NCBI RefSeq assembly: GCF_012274275.1
Contig: NZ_JAANZA010000001.1
Span: 558,001 to 622,000, forward strand
Origin: Cryobacterium sp. BB307
GTDB lineage: Bacteria > Actinomycetota > Actinomycetes > Actinomycetales > Microbacteriaceae
Length of the DNA stretch: 64,000 bases
Reading direction: 5' to 3'
The notes beneath the pieces were generated by a model, which worked only from the letters and a program-made list of their open reading frames with translations, ran no database searches and was not told the origin of the DNA. Position 1 is the stretch's first letter. Each line of letters starts with the position of its first letter. Below, one piece after another: positions 19,269 to 28,147 of this stretch. The position numbers were made by a program, and so were the translations under genes.

Positions 19269-20569
19269 CGACCAACGAGCAGGAATTCGAGCACGCGCGC
19301 GCGGTCATCCCCGGCGGCACCAACTCGCCCGTGCGCGCGTACGGCTCGGTCGGCGGCACGCCCCGGTTCTTCCAGAGCGCGCGCGGCCCCTACGTCACGG
19401 ACGTGGAGGGCAACGAGTACGTCGACCTGGTCGCTTCCTGGGGTCCGGCCCTGCTCGGGCACGCGCATCCGACGGTCGTGCAAGCGGTGCAGGATGCCGC
19501 GGCCCGCGGACTCTCCTTCGGGGCCCCGACCGCGGCCGAGACCGAACTGGTCGAACTCGTACGCGATCGCGTGCCCGCGGTCGAGAAGCTGCGCCTGGTG
19601 TCGACCGGCACCGAGGCGACGATGACGGCCATCCGGCTCGCGCGCGGGTTCACCGGTCGTGACCTGCTGGTGAAGTTCGCCGGTCACTACCACGGCCACT
19701 CCGACTCGCTCCTGGCCGAGGCCGGATCCGGGCTCGCGACGCTCTCGCTGCCTGGCTCGGCGGGCGTGCCGGCCGCTGTCGCGGCCGAGACGCTGGTGCT
19801 CCCCTACAACGACCTTGACGCGGTGCGCGCTGCGTTCGAGACGCACGAGGGCCGCATCGCCGCGGTCATCACCGAAGCGGCCGCCGCGAATATGGGGGTC
19901 GTCCCGCCGGATGCCGGGTTCAACCGGGCGCTGTCAGAACTGACGCGAGAGCACGGTGCGCTGCTCATCCTCGACGAGGTGCTCACCGGCTTCCGCACCG
20001 GCCCGAGCGGCTGGTGGGGGATCGAGCGCGACGGTGACGCGCCGTTCACGCCCGACCTGTTCACGTTCGGCAAGGTCATCGGCGGCGGGATGCCGCTCGC
20101 GGCGATCGGCGGTCGTGCTGACGTGATGGACCGGCTCGCGCCGGAGGGCCCGGTGTACCAGGCCGGCACGCTCAGCGGGAACCCGGTCGCGGTCGCCGCG
20201 GGCATTGCGACGCTCAGGGCAGCCGACGACTCGGTGTACGACCGGCTGGGCACGGTGGCCGACACGATCGCCGACGCCGTTTCTGCCGCGTTCTCAGCTG
20301 AGGGGGTCGGGCACTCGGTGCAGCGCGCCGGCACGCTGTTCTCGTTCGCGTTCAGCGCCGAGCCGCCGCGCGACTACGACGCGGTGCGGCGCCAGCAGGC
20401 GTTCCGCTACCCGCCGTTCTTCCACGCCATGCTCGACGCCGGCGTCAGCCTGCCGCCGTCGGTCTTCGAGGCGTGGTTCGTCACTGCAGCGCACGACGAC
20501 GCGGCGTTGGACCGCGTGCTGACCGCGCTTCCGGCTGCCTCGCGCGCCGCGGCATCCGCTCGACCCTGA
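19265..20569 (+). CDS. hemL: Glutamate-1-semialdehyde 2,1-aminomutase
   Basis: The 434-residue PLP enzyme converts glutamate-1-semialdehyde to 5-aminolevulinate. Conserved parts are the opening [36 protein letters not shown], the PLP-contacting [11 protein letters not shown], and the Schiff-base lysine in [17 protein letters not shown]. It closes the hem operon, in which each gene overlaps the next. Its substrate comes from HemA, encoded divergently at the other end of the cluster. Confidence 0.97.
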   Translation: MTTNEQEFEHARAVIPGGTNSPVRAYGSVGGTPRFFQSARGPYVTDVEGNEYVDLVASWGPALLGHAHPTVVQAVQDAAARGLSFGAPTAAETELVELVRDRVPAVEKLRLVSTGTEATMTAIRLARGFTGRDLLVKFAGHYHGHSDSLLAEAGSGLATLSLPGSAGVPAAVAAETLVLPYNDLDAVRAAFETHEGRIAAVITEAAAANMGVVPPDAGFNRALSELTREHGALLILDEVLTGFRTGPSGWWGIERDGDAPFTPDLFTFGKVIGGGMPLAAIGGRADVMDRLAPEGPVYQAGTLSGNPVAVAAGIATLRAADDSVYDRLGTVADTIADAVSAAFSAEGVGHSVQRAGTLFSFAFSAEPPRDYDAVRRQQAFRYPPFFHAMLDAGVSLPPSVFEAWFVTAAHDDAALDRVLTALPAASRAAASARP

Positions 20570-20595
20570 GCCGGCCCGGAGGTTGGCGCTCGAGG

Positions 20596-20614
20596 GTAAG
20601 TTAGCCTAACCTAA
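20596..20614. promoter_or_regulatory. DtxR/IdeR iron box
   Basis: GTAAGTTAGCCTAACCTAA matches the 19-bp DtxR consensus TTAGGTTAGCCTAACCTAA at 17 positions. It lies 35 bp before the start of the iron-binding lipoprotein gene, so iron-loaded DtxR/IdeR should repress the transporter. It is 26 bp after hemL. Confidence 0.88.
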
Positions 20615-20649
20615 CTACGGTCCCTTTTCCCCAACCGTCGGAGTCCTTC

Positions 20650-21699
20650 TTGAATCGTGCCCGCACCACGTCCCTGGTCGCCCTTGCCGCATCCGCTGCT
20701 GTCGTCCTCGCCGGATGCACCGCTACCGCCCCAGAGGCACCGGATGCCTCCACCGAGCCGGTGAGCGACGGAGAGTTCACGCTTTACTCCGGTCGTGACG
20801 AGGCACTCATCCAGCCGCTCATCGACCTGTTCGAGGAGCAGAGCGGCATCAGCGTGGACGTGCGCTACGGCAACACCGCCGAGCTGGGCGCGTTGCTGCT
20901 CGAGGAGGGCGACCGCACCCCTGCCCAGGTCTTCCTGTCGCAGGATGCCGGCGCCCTCGGTGCCCTCGCGAACGCCGACCTCTTCGCCGAGCTGCCCGCG
21001 GACATCACCGAGCGCGTGCCGCAGGGCTTCACCTCGACCGACGGCAGCTGGGTCGGCGTCACCGGCCGCGCGCGGGTCATCGTGTACGACAGCGAGAAGC
21101 TCACCGAGGACGAGGTGCCGTCGAGCGTGGACGCGTTCGCCGAGCCGGAGTGGAAGGGTCGCTTCGGTATCGCCCCGACGAACGCGAGCTTCCAGGCGTT
21201 CGTGACTGCCTACCGCGTGCTGAAGGGCGAGGAGGCCGCCGACAAGTGGGTAGCCGCCATCGCCGAGAACCAGCCGCAGATCTTCGAGAACAACCGCGCG
21301 GTGCTCGCTGCCGTCGACGACGGCGTGATCGAGGCCGGTCTGATCAACCACTACTACTGGTTCCAGCAGGCGGCAGAGGCAGGGGCGGACAACATGCGCG
21401 CCCAGCTGTCCTACCCGGAGGCCGGCGACCCGGGCTCGATCGTGAACGTGACCGGCGCCGGGCTGCTCGCCTCCGGTGCTGACGACGCGGACGCGCTCGA
21501 GTTCATCGACTTCCTGGTCTCATCGGAGGCGCAGCAGCACTTCGTCGACGAGACGTACGAGTACCCGCTGATCGAGGGCGTCGAGGCGCCCGAGGGACTG
21601 CCAGCGCTCGACAGTCTACTCAACCCCGAGCTCGACCTCGCCGACCTGGAGAGCCTCGAGGTCACGCAAGACCTCCTCGCCAAGTACGGCCTGATCTGA
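20650..21699 (+). CDS. Fe(III) ABC transporter, substrate-binding lipoprotein
   Basis: The 349-residue protein has a lipoprotein signal with lipobox LAGC followed by a threonine/proline-rich linker, then the FbpA/FutA-type ferric-binding fold: FTLYSGRDEALIQPLIDLFEEQ, VSVDVRYGNTAELG-like second strand, and the paired tyrosines in INHYYWFQQ that ligate iron in this family. The start is TTG, with CGGAG six bases upstream. An iron box precedes it and the permease and ATPase genes follow, so this is a complete iron-repressed ferric importer. Confidence 0.92.
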   Translation: MNRARTTSLVALAASAAVVLAGCTATAPEAPDASTEPVSDGEFTLYSGRDEALIQPLIDLFEEQSGISVDVRYGNTAELGALLLEEGDRTPAQVFLSQDAGALGALANADLFAELPADITERVPQGFTSTDGSWVGVTGRARVIVYDSEKLTEDEVPSSVDAFAEPEWKGRFGIAPTNASFQAFVTAYRVLKGEEAADKWVAAIAENQPQIFENNRAVLAAVDDGVIEAGLINHYYWFQQAAEAGADNMRAQLSYPEAGDPGSIVNVTGAGLLASGADDADALEFIDFLVSSEAQQHFVDETYEYPLIEGVEAPEGLPALDSLLNPELDLADLESLEVTQDLLAKYGLI

Positions 21700-21704
21700 C
21701 GCCA

Positions 21705-23267
21705 ATGAGCGTCATCGGAGTCAGGCGCGCCCGCCGGAGCGGATCGCGGCTGGCTTCGGCACCGCTCGCTCTCGTGCTGCTCGCGGCGGTGTGCGCGCTT
21801 GCCGCGGCCATCCCGCTGGTCTACCTGGTGGTGCGCACCGCCGACGCCGGCCTGGCCGTGCTCGTCGACACCCTGCTCCGGGAGCGCGTGCTGCGCCTGG
21901 CCGCCAACTCCGTGCTGCTCGCCATCGCGGTAACCGCCAGCTGCCTGGTGCTGGGCATCGCCGTAGCCTGGGTGCTCAGCCGTGTCCGGATGCCGGCGGG
22001 CAGGCTCGGCCTGCTGCTGACCGCGCTGCCGCTCGCGGTTCCCTCCTACCTTGCCGCCTACGGCTGGCTGGTCGTGTTCCCGACCCTGAACGGGTTCTTC
22101 CCGAGTTGGTTCGTGATGACCGCCGTCTGCACGCCGTATGTCGCATTGCCCGTCGCGGCCGCACTGCGTGGCGCATCCGGCGACCTGGAGGCGGTCGCGC
22201 GAACCCTCGGCCGGAACCCGTTCCAGGGTTTCGTTGCGGCCACACTGCCTAGGGTGCGGCCGGCCGCCACCGCCGGGGCGCTGCTGGTGTGCCTGTACAC
22301 GCTGTCCGACTTCGGCGCCGTATCCATGCTGCGGTTCCAGACGTTGACTTGGGGTATCAACTCCGCGTATGGCGCCAGCTTCGACCGCAACCAGGCCGCC
22401 ATCCTCGCGCTGTTGCTGGTCGTGCTCGCGCTCATCGTCGTCGCGGGCGAGCGGCGCACACGCGGTCACGTCGTCGCGCCCGCAGCGCGCCCGGTGCCGT
22501 TGATCGCACCGCGTCGAGGGTTGCTGCCGGTGTTCGCAGCAATCGTCCTCGCGGCACCGGTCGTCGGAGTGGTGGTGCCCGTCGCCGGTTTGCTGAGTCG
22601 GCTGCTCGAGGCCGAGACCATCCGCACGATCGATGTCGGCAGACTGGCCGAGGCGATCGGCACGACCCTGCTGCTGGCCCTGGCCGGTGCTGTTGTCGCG
22701 GTCGCGCTGGCGCTGCCGATCGCAGCGCTCGCCGCCCGCTTCCGCGGCCGGCTGGTCAACGCGATCGAGTCGGTCGGCTACCTCGGCCATGCCCTGCCTG
22801 GGATCGTCGTCGGCCTCTCGCTCGTCTTCTTCTCGCTCGCGGTGGTGCCAGCGCTCTACCAGACGGTCGTCGTGCTGGTCTTCGCCTACGCGGTGCTGTT
22901 CATGCAGAAGGCGATCGGCTCGGCGCGGAGCGGGATCGAGGCGGTGCCGAACGGCCTCATCGCGGTGTCCCGCTCGCTTGGCCTGACCGCGTCGCAGACC
23001 TGGTGGCGGGTGACCGCGCGCATGGCCGCGCCCTCCATCGGGGTCGGCGCGCTGCTCGTGGCGATCGCGGTCATGAAAGAATTGCCCGCGACGCTCTTGT
23101 TGCGGCCGACCGGAATCTCGACACTCTCGGTGGAGCTCTGGAACCGCACTGAGATCTTCGAGTTCGGGGCAGCTGCACCGTACGCTGCCGCGCTCGTGCT
23201 GCTCGCGGCGGTTCCCGCGTTCGTGCTGTCCGGTGTGCGCGGTGTCGCTAAGGAGGAGGAGCTGTGA
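21705..23267 (+). CDS. Fe(III) ABC transporter, permease
   Basis: The 520-residue membrane protein has two binding-protein-dependent permease domains in tandem, about twelve membrane segments in all, as in FbpB/SfuB permeases. EAA-like loops that dock the ATPase are seen in DLEAVARTLGRNPFQGF in the first half and PNGLIAVSRSLGLTASQTW in the second. It starts 5 bp after the binding protein and overlaps the GTG of the ATPase gene. Confidence 0.93.
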   Translation: MSVIGVRRARRSGSRLASAPLALVLLAAVCALAAAIPLVYLVVRTADAGLAVLVDTLLRERVLRLAANSVLLAIAVTASCLVLGIAVAWVLSRVRMPAGRLGLLLTALPLAVPSYLAAYGWLVVFPTLNGFFPSWFVMTAVCTPYVALPVAAALRGASGDLEAVARTLGRNPFQGFVAATLPRVRPAATAGALLVCLYTLSDFGAVSMLRFQTLTWGINSAYGASFDRNQAAILALLLVVLALIVVAGERRTRGHVVAPAARPVPLIAPRRGLLPVFAAIVLAAPVVGVVVPVAGLLSRLLEAETIRTIDVGRLAEAIGTTLLLALAGAVVAVALALPIAALAARFRGRLVNAIESVGYLGHALPGIVVGLSLVFFSLAVVPALYQTVVVLVFAYAVLFMQKAIGSARSGIEAVPNGLIAVSRSLGLTASQTWWRVTARMAAPSIGVGALLVAIAVMKELPATLLLRPTGISTLSVELWNRTEIFEFGAAAPYAAALVLLAAVPAFVLSGVRGVAKEEEL

Positions 23268-24286
23268 GCTGGGTCTCGGTCGACGCTCTTCGCGTCGGCT
23301 ACGGCTCGCAAGTGGTGCTCGATGGTGTCGACCTGACCGTCGAGAAGGGAAGCGTCGTCGCGGTGCTCGGCCCAAGCGGATGCGGCAAGACAACACTGCT
23401 GCGCTCAATCGCCGGCCTGCTTCCCGTGACAAGCGGCAGCATCCGGGTCGGGGACCGCGAACTCTCCTCTGCCAGCGTGCGTGTGCCCCCGGAGAAGCGC
23501 GGCATCGGCTGGGTCCCCCAGGATGCATCGCTGTTCCCGCACTTGAGCGTTGGCGAGAACATCGGCTTCGGCATCCCGCGCGGCAAGCAGCGAGCAGCGC
23601 GCATCGCCGAACTGGCGACCCTGGTCGGGCTCGGCGACTACATCGACCGGTCGCCCGCCCAGCTCTCCGGCGGTCAGGCGCAGCGCGTGTCGCTTGCCAG
23701 GGCCCTCGCGCCGCGCCCTGACGTCGTGCTGCTCGACGAGCCGTTCGCCGCGCTCGACCCGATGCTGCGCACCGCGCTGCGTGCCGAGGTCGCCGAACTG
23801 CTGCGCGGGCAGGGCTCCACAGCCGTGCTCGTCACCCACGATCAGGAGGAAGCGCTGTCGCTCGCCGACAAGGTCGCGGTCATGATGGGCGGCCGCATCC
23901 TGCAGTGGGGCAGCCCGGTCGACGTGTACGAGCAGCCGACCACGCCGTGGGTCGCTAGGTTCGTCGGAGACACCGTCGAATTCGCCGGGGTCTGGCGCGA
24001 CGGGTTCGCCGAATGCGCGCTCGGCACGATCGAGGCACTCGCGATGGACGGCCTCGCCGCGGGCGAGAGCATCCGTGTCGTGCTGCGCCCGGAGTGGGTG
24101 ACGCTGGCCCCGGATGGCGCGGACGCGCACGTGGTCGCCGTGTCCTACGCGGGGCACGATGCGCTTGTCACCCTCGAACTGGCATCCGGAGACCGCATGC
24201 GCTCCCGCATCGCCGCGCCCGACCTGCCGGCGCCAGGCGACCGGGTCGGCGTGAAGCTGCGCCGCCGCGCGCTGGCTTACCGCTGA
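23264..24286 (+). CDS. Fe(III) ABC transporter, ATP-binding protein
   Basis: The 340-residue ATPase has Walker A GPSGCGKTT, the Q-loop WVPQDASLFPHLSVGENI, signature LSGGQAQR, Walker B VVLLDEPFAALD and the H-loop in LVTHDQEEAL. The C-terminal TOBE-like domain (about residues 240-340) is usual for FbpC-type subunits. Starting with GTG inside the end of the permease gene, it completes the iron importer. The last codons (LAYR and stop) lie in a 17-bp sequence that is tandemly repeated. Confidence 0.94.
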   Translation: MSWVSVDALRVGYGSQVVLDGVDLTVEKGSVVAVLGPSGCGKTTLLRSIAGLLPVTSGSIRVGDRELSSASVRVPPEKRGIGWVPQDASLFPHLSVGENIGFGIPRGKQRAARIAELATLVGLGDYIDRSPAQLSGGQAQRVSLARALAPRPDVVLLDEPFAALDPMLRTALRAEVAELLRGQGSTAVLVTHDQEEALSLADKVAVMMGGRILQWGSPVDVYEQPTTPWVARFVGDTVEFAGVWRDGFAECALGTIEALAMDGLAAGESIRVVLRPEWVTLAPDGADAHVVAVSYAGHDALVTLELASGDRMRSRIAAPDLPAPGDRVGVKLRRRALAYR

Positions 24287-24304
24287 GGCTGGCCTACCGC
24301 TAGG
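24271..24304. repeat. 17-bp tandem duplication across the ATPase stop
   Basis: GCTGGCTTACCGCTGAG at 24271-24287 is followed directly by GCTGGCCTACCGCTAGG at 24288-24304. The first copy contains the TGA of the iron ATPase gene; the second supplies the stop of the convergent BASS gene. Confidence 0.7.
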
Positions 24305-25175
24305 CCGCGACCGACTCCCGCTCGCTCGAGCGCGCTCGGATGATGAACCCGAAGCCCGCCGCGACGAAGAACATCAGCACGCCATAGACGGCCGCCGGCA
24401 GCGACAGCTCTTCGCTGCCGAGGACCGTCTGGGCGATCACAATCGACAACGTCGCATTGTGGATGCCGATCTCGAAGCCGCTCGCGATGGCCTCAGAGCG
24501 CCGCACGCCCAGCCATCGCGGCACGAAGTAGCCGACCGTGAGGCTGATGACGCAGAACAGCACCGTGATCAGTGCGAGCGAGCCGATGTGCGTGGCGAGC
24601 AATTCGAGGTTCGAGTACACCGCGCCCGCGATGACGACGACCAGGATGACCACGGATGCGATGCGCACCGGCTTGTTCATCGCATCCGCGAACTTCGGTC
24701 GCCACCAGCGCACGAGCATGCCGAGCGCGACCGGAAGCAGCACGATCGCGAACACCTCGAGCGCTTTCGAGAACTGCAGGCCGAGCTGGTCGCCGCCGGG
24801 CATGAAGAATGCGATCGCGAGATTGGTGATGATGGGCAGCGTCACGACAGCGATGACCGAGTTGACCGCGGTCAAGCTGATGTTCAGCGCGACGTCGCCG
24901 CCGAACAGGTGGCTGTACAGGTTCGCGGTGGTGCCGCCAGGGCTTGCCGCGAGCAGCAGCATGCCGACAGCGAGGACCGGTGGCAGCTGGAGTGCGAGCA
25001 CAAGGCCGAAGCAGATGGCTGGCAGCAGCAGGAGCTGGCAGACCAGCGCGATGATGACGGCTTTCGGATGCTTGCCGACCCTGGCGAAGTCACCGAGGGT
25101 GAGGGTGAGGCCGAGCCCGAACATGATGATGCCGAGCGCAACGGGCAGTCCTATGGTGGTCAACGTTGATCCCAT
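24300..25175 (-). CDS. Bile acid:sodium symporter (BASS) family transporter
   Basis: The 291-residue protein has nine or ten hydrophobic segments, the family start IMFGLGLTLTLGDF, the sodium-site region SPGGTTANLYSHLFGGDVALN, and the crossover segment GFEIGIHNATLS. BASS proteins carry organic anions such as keto acids or sterol-like acids with sodium; the substrate is unknown here. I chose ATG 25175 because a TAGGGT -10 box (25182-25187 on this strand) ends six bases upstream. It converges on the iron importer. Confidence 0.9.
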   Translation of the reverse strand: MGSTLTTIGLPVALGIIMFGLGLTLTLGDFARVGKHPKAVIIALVCQLLLLPAICFGLVLALQLPPVLAVGMLLLAASPGGTTANLYSHLFGGDVALNISLTAVNSVIAVVTLPIITNLAIAFFMPGGDQLGLQFSKALEVFAIVLLPVALGMLVRWWRPKFADAMNKPVRIASVVILVVVIAGAVYSNLELLATHIGSLALITVLFCVISLTVGYFVPRWLGVRRSEAIASGFEIGIHNATLSIVIAQTVLGSEELSLPAAVYGVLMFFVAAGFGFIIRARSSERESVAA

Positions 25176-25214
25176 GGGCACACCCTATTGGGCGGCATGC
25201 GCGAAAGGCGAGAG

Positions 25215-25664
25215 TCAGTCGTTCGCGGCGGCGATGAGGCGATCGAGGACGATCTTGGCCTGCTCCAGCTGCTCGACGGGCAGGCCGAGCCGTTCCACGA
25301 TCCTGCCCGGCACTTCGAGCGCTCTGTCGCGCAGCGCAAGGCCATCCGGGGTCAGCGTGACCTCGAGTGCCCGCTCGTCGTGGGCGCTGCGCTGGCGGTG
25401 CACGAGCCCGGCCTGCTCGAGGCGTTTGAGCAGCGGCGAGAGGGTTGCCGATTCGAGCGACAGCGCGTCGGCGAGTTCGCTGACCGAGCGCGGGCTCTTC
25501 TCCCACAGGGCGAGCATGACGAGGTACTGCGGATGCGTGAGGCCGAGCGGTTCGAGCACCGGGCGGTAGAGACCGATTACGCTGCGCGACGCCACCGCGA
25601 GCGCGAAGCACACCTGCCGCTCGAGCGAGAGCGGGTTGGAGTCGAGCGTTGTCGCCTCTGTCAC
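25215..25664 (-). CDS. MarR-family regulator, OhrR-like
   Basis: The 149-residue winged-helix regulator resembles OhrR: it keeps the sensing cysteine (Cys19 in SLERQVCFALAVASR), the segment GLTHPQYLVMLALWE, and the wing LEQAGLVHRQRSAHDERA. In OhrR proteins, oxidation of this cysteine by organic peroxide releases DNA. No ohr gene is adjacent, so its target may be the divergent small gene, itself, or the BASS gene 39 bp downstream. It starts with GTG, with AGGAG five bases upstream. Confidence 0.88.
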   Translation of the reverse strand: MTEATTLDSNPLSLERQVCFALAVASRSVIGLYRPVLEPLGLTHPQYLVMLALWEKSPRSVSELADALSLESATLSPLLKRLEQAGLVHRQRSAHDERALEVTLTPDGLALRDRALEVPGRIVERLGLPVEQLEQAKIVLDRLIAAAND

Positions 25665-25681
25665 GGAAACTCCTAAATGGC

Positions 25682-25706
25682 TAGTACACTAATGAATCGT
25701 ACGCTA
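25682..25706. promoter_or_regulatory. Candidate OhrR/MarR operator and divergent promoter
   Basis: This AT-rich segment between the regulator and the divergent small gene is an imperfect dyad, with TAGTAC on the left and GTACGCTA on the right. Its place and composition fit a MarR-type operator, but no exact consensus match is claimed. Confidence 0.35.
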
Positions 25707-25717
25707 AGGATCAGGTG

Positions 25718-25927
25718 ATGGAAGAGCGCAGGTCGTTCCGGTGGGCTAAGCGCCTCAACAGGACCTTTTTTCCGGTATTCGGGCCCGCCCAGCTCAGCCC
25801 GTATGGCGAGCCCGACAAGGTGCCGGTCGCGGACCGCAACTGTCCGATGTGCGGCCATGTCATGTCCGCGCACGTGATCGAGCCCGGCGACGTCTACCGG
25901 TCGACGAAGCTGCACTGCCCTAGCTAG
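25718..25927 (+). CDS. Small zinc-ribbon-like protein
   Basis: This 69-residue protein begins with basic and aromatic residues (RRSFRWAKRLNRTFFPVFGPAQL) and carries CPMCGH followed later by LHCPS, so three cysteines plus histidines could bind zinc. I know of no assigned function. It has a good ribosome site (AAGGA, seven bases before the ATG) and is divergent from the OhrR-like regulator, which may control it. Confidence 0.65.
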   Translation: MEERRSFRWAKRLNRTFFPVFGPAQLSPYGEPDKVPVADRNCPMCGHVMSAHVIEPGDVYRSTKLHCPS

Positions 25928-25954
25928 CCGCGGCTTGCGCGGGTGCATTTGCCA

Positions 25955-25999
25955 CGCGCGGGTCGAATTCGACCAGCGCAAGGAAGGTCGACCCGCGCG
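25955..25999. repeat. Intergenic palindromic repeat, copy 1
   Basis: Perfect 12-bp arms CGCGCGGGTCGA (25955-25966) and TCGACCCGCGCG (25988-25999) enclose 21 bp. The element resembles, in reverse orientation, the one at 37436-37480, with about four differences over 43 bases. Here it lies between convergent genes and could end transcription. Confidence 0.75.
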
Positions 26000-26008
26000 A
26001 GCGAATTC

Positions 26009-26446
26009 CTACGGCAGCAGCAGCCAGGTTTCCAGGGAGGCTGGGCACCCCTCGGGGTAGCTGACTGTCAGTCCTTCCCAGAGCTCGCGGGAGGGGCGAA
26101 CAAACCCGCCATTGGCGAACTCAATGTGGTCGCCGACCGAGAAGGTGAGTGGCCCACCCGTTTCGCCTTCCGGCACGGTGATCTTTCCGTCTGCGTCGAT
26201 GGAACTGCCGCTCGGAACGGCGAGAATCGTCACTCGATCCTCAAGGTCGAGGTCGACACCGACGCATCCTTCCCCCACGTCGACCACGCGACCGAGCCCG
26301 AGGATGTCGTGGCCGCTTTGCTCTGCCTTCTCGTAGGCCGCCACGTGCCAACCGCCGGCGCTCAGCACGTCCACCGGCCCAGCCGTCGCGCATCCGGTCA
26401 CAGCGAGCAACGCCATCGAGGTCACGACAATGGACAGCGCGCGCAT
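26009..26446 (-). CDS. Putative lipoprotein
   Basis: The 145-residue protein has a short signal peptide with lipobox VTGC and no recognised domain. The mature part is acidic, mostly beta-like, and contains two further cysteines (GEGCVG, PEGCPA) that could pair. A TAGCTT box seven bases upstream of the ATG suggests a leaderless mRNA. Confidence 0.65.
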   Translation of the reverse strand: MRALSIVVTSMALLAVTGCATAGPVDVLSAGGWHVAAYEKAEQSGHDILGLGRVVDVGEGCVGVDLDLEDRVTILAVPSGSSIDADGKITVPEGETGGPLTFSVGDHIEFANGGFVRPSRELWEGLTVSYPEGCPASLETWLLLP

Positions 26447-26456
26447 GAACCAGAAG

Positions 26457-27113
26457 CTACCCCATCAGGAGCGGCAGCAGCTCCGCAGGCGTGTCGACCG
26501 CTGTCAGCGCACCCTCTTCCTCGTGCGAGTTGCCGTAACCCCAGCGCACGAAGATCGTTGGCAGGCCGTGCGCGGCGGCACCCTCGACGTCGTAATCACG
26601 GTCTCCGACCATGACCGGGTTGCTCAGGTCGGCCTCGATCATCCGGAACCTGGTCAGCGCCTCGGCGATGACGTCCTTCTTCGCGCTGCGGATCTCGTCG
26701 ATCGACGAGCCGGAGATCACTCGAAAATACTGGGTGAGGTTGGCGTGGTCGAGGATCACGGATGCCGGGAACTCCGGCTTTGAGGTCGCGAGTGCGATCG
26801 GGACTCCACGCTCGTGCAGTGTGCGCAGGATCTCCGGCATCCCCGTGAAGATCGGGCTCGTCTGGGCGCCGCGCTCGAGGTAATGGTCGCGGTAAATGGC
26901 GAGCGCCTGCGCCGACTCGACGTCGCTCATGCCCGCGCGGTCGCGGAAGGAGTCGAGGATCGGCGGGCCGACCCACTCCAGCAGCTCCTGCTGCGACGGC
27001 ACCGGGCGCCCGAGCTTCTCGAACATGAAGCCGAGCGAGGCGGTGATTCCCGGCGCGGAATCCGCGATCGTCCCATCGAGGTCGAACAGCACGCAACTCC
27101 AGTGATTGTCCAT
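26457..27113 (-). CDS. HAD-family phosphatase (phosphoglycolate-phosphatase-like)
   Basis: The 218-residue hydrolase has all HAD motifs: FDLDGTIADS with the nucleophile and acid aspartates, ALATSKP (motif II), the lysine in SAKKDVIAEAL (motif III), and MVGDRDYDVEGA (motif IV). A helical cap of type C1 follows motif I. GFMFEKLGRPVP is typical of GPH/Gph-like enzymes, but the substrate is not certain. Two in-frame ATGs exist at 27119 and 27113; a TAGGCT box just upstream favours the second. Confidence 0.88.
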   Translation of the reverse strand: MDNHWSCVLFDLDGTIADSAPGITASLGFMFEKLGRPVPSQQELLEWVGPPILDSFRDRAGMSDVESAQALAIYRDHYLERGAQTSPIFTGMPEILRTLHERGVPIALATSKPEFPASVILDHANLTQYFRVISGSSIDEIRSAKKDVIAEALTRFRMIEADLSNPVMVGDRDYDVEGAAAHGLPTIFVRWGYGNSHEEEGALTAVDTPAELLPLLMG

Positions 27114-27150
27114 AGCCATCCGAGCCTACTTCCCGCCCGGAGTGAGCGGT

Positions 27151-27846
27151 TCAGAACAGTCGCGAATGGGAGGTGTCGAGGCCGCGCATCGCGTCGTAGT
27201 CGAGCACGAGGCAGCGGATGCCGCGGTCCTCGGCCAGGGTGCGCGCCTGCGGCTTGATCTCCTGGGCGGCGAAGACGCCGGCGACCGGCGACAGCAGCGG
27301 GTCGCGGTTCATGAGCTCGAGGTAGCGGGTCAGCTGCTCGACACCGTCGATGTCCCCGCGACGCTTGATCTCGACCGCGACCGACTTGCCCGTCGCATCC
27401 GTCGCCAGGATGTCGACAGGGCCGATAGCGGTCATGTACTCGCGACGGACCAGGCGGTGGCCGTCTCCGAGCAGGTCGATCTGCTCGGCCAGCAGCCGCT
27501 GCAGGTCGGCCTCGACGCCGTCCTTCTGCAGGCCGGGGTCGATGCCCAGGTCGTGAGATGAGTCGTGCAGTATCTCGTGGATCGAGATCACGAGCATGTC
27601 GGAGGTCTTCGCGTTGCGGACCTTCCACACCTCGCGGATGCCGGCCTCCTCATGCTCCGGCTCGGGGTCGAGCACCGAGAAGGTGCACGGCGGGCTCATC
27701 CAGTTGAGCGGCTTGTACGACAGCGAGTCGGAGTGAACCAGTACGCTGCCGTCGCTCTTCAGCATGAGCAGGCGGGTCGCGAGCGGGAGGTGTGCGCTGA
27801 GACGGCCGGCATAGTCAACTGAGCAACGGGCAACGACGAGACGCAC
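27151..27846 (-). CDS. nucS: Mismatch-specific endonuclease NucS/EndoMS
   Basis: The 231-residue protein is NucS, which cuts both strands at G-T and other mismatches and replaces MutS/MutL in actinobacteria. The N-terminal binding domain begins [15 protein letters not shown]. The nuclease core has GPVDILATD and [18 protein letters not shown], with the catalytic acidic and lysine residues. The protein ends in SRLF, resembling a sliding-clamp-binding tail. The GTG start lies seven bases after a TACGCT -10 box (27854-27859), so the mRNA is probably leaderless. Confidence 0.96.
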   Translation of the reverse strand: MRLVVARCSVDYAGRLSAHLPLATRLLMLKSDGSVLVHSDSLSYKPLNWMSPPCTFSVLDPEPEHEEAGIREVWKVRNAKTSDMLVISIHEILHDSSHDLGIDPGLQKDGVEADLQRLLAEQIDLLGDGHRLVRREYMTAIGPVDILATDATGKSVAVEIKRRGDIDGVEQLTRYLELMNRDPLLSPVAGVFAAQEIKPQARTLAEDRGIRCLVLDYDAMRGLDTSHSRLF

Positions 27847-27932
27847 GCGTTAGAGCGTAGCCGACAAGAAAACCCTGCCCGTTCCAAGGTGTGCGGCGTA
27901 GTTTCCCTCGAAACCATCAACGAGGAGGAACC

Positions 27933-28139
27933 ATGTCATCCGTCGCACGCGTCACCACCATCACCGCACGCTCCGACTCCAGCTTCGAGGACGCCGTACG
28001 CATTGGCGTCGATCGCTCCCACAAGACCCTGCGCAACGTCTCGGGCGCCTGGGTGAAGGAGCAGAAGGTCGAGTGCAACGACGGGCAGATCGTCGCCTGG
28101 AGCGTCGTGCTCGAAGTCACCTTCGTGCTCGACGACTAG
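27933..28139 (+). CDS. Dodecin
   Basis: The 68-residue protein is a dodecin, a small protein that forms hollow dodecamers and stores flavin or CoA. The segments RVTTITARSDSSFEDAVR, TLRNVSGAWVKEQKVEC and VVLEVTFVLDD match the three-strand, one-helix fold. A strong ribosome site (GAGGAGGA) lies just before the ATG. It converges on the MATE gene with eight bases between. Confidence 0.94.
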   Translation: MSSVARVTTITARSDSSFEDAVRIGVDRSHKTLRNVSGAWVKEQKVECNDGQIVAWSVVLEVTFVLDD

Positions 28140-28147
28140 GAAACCCG

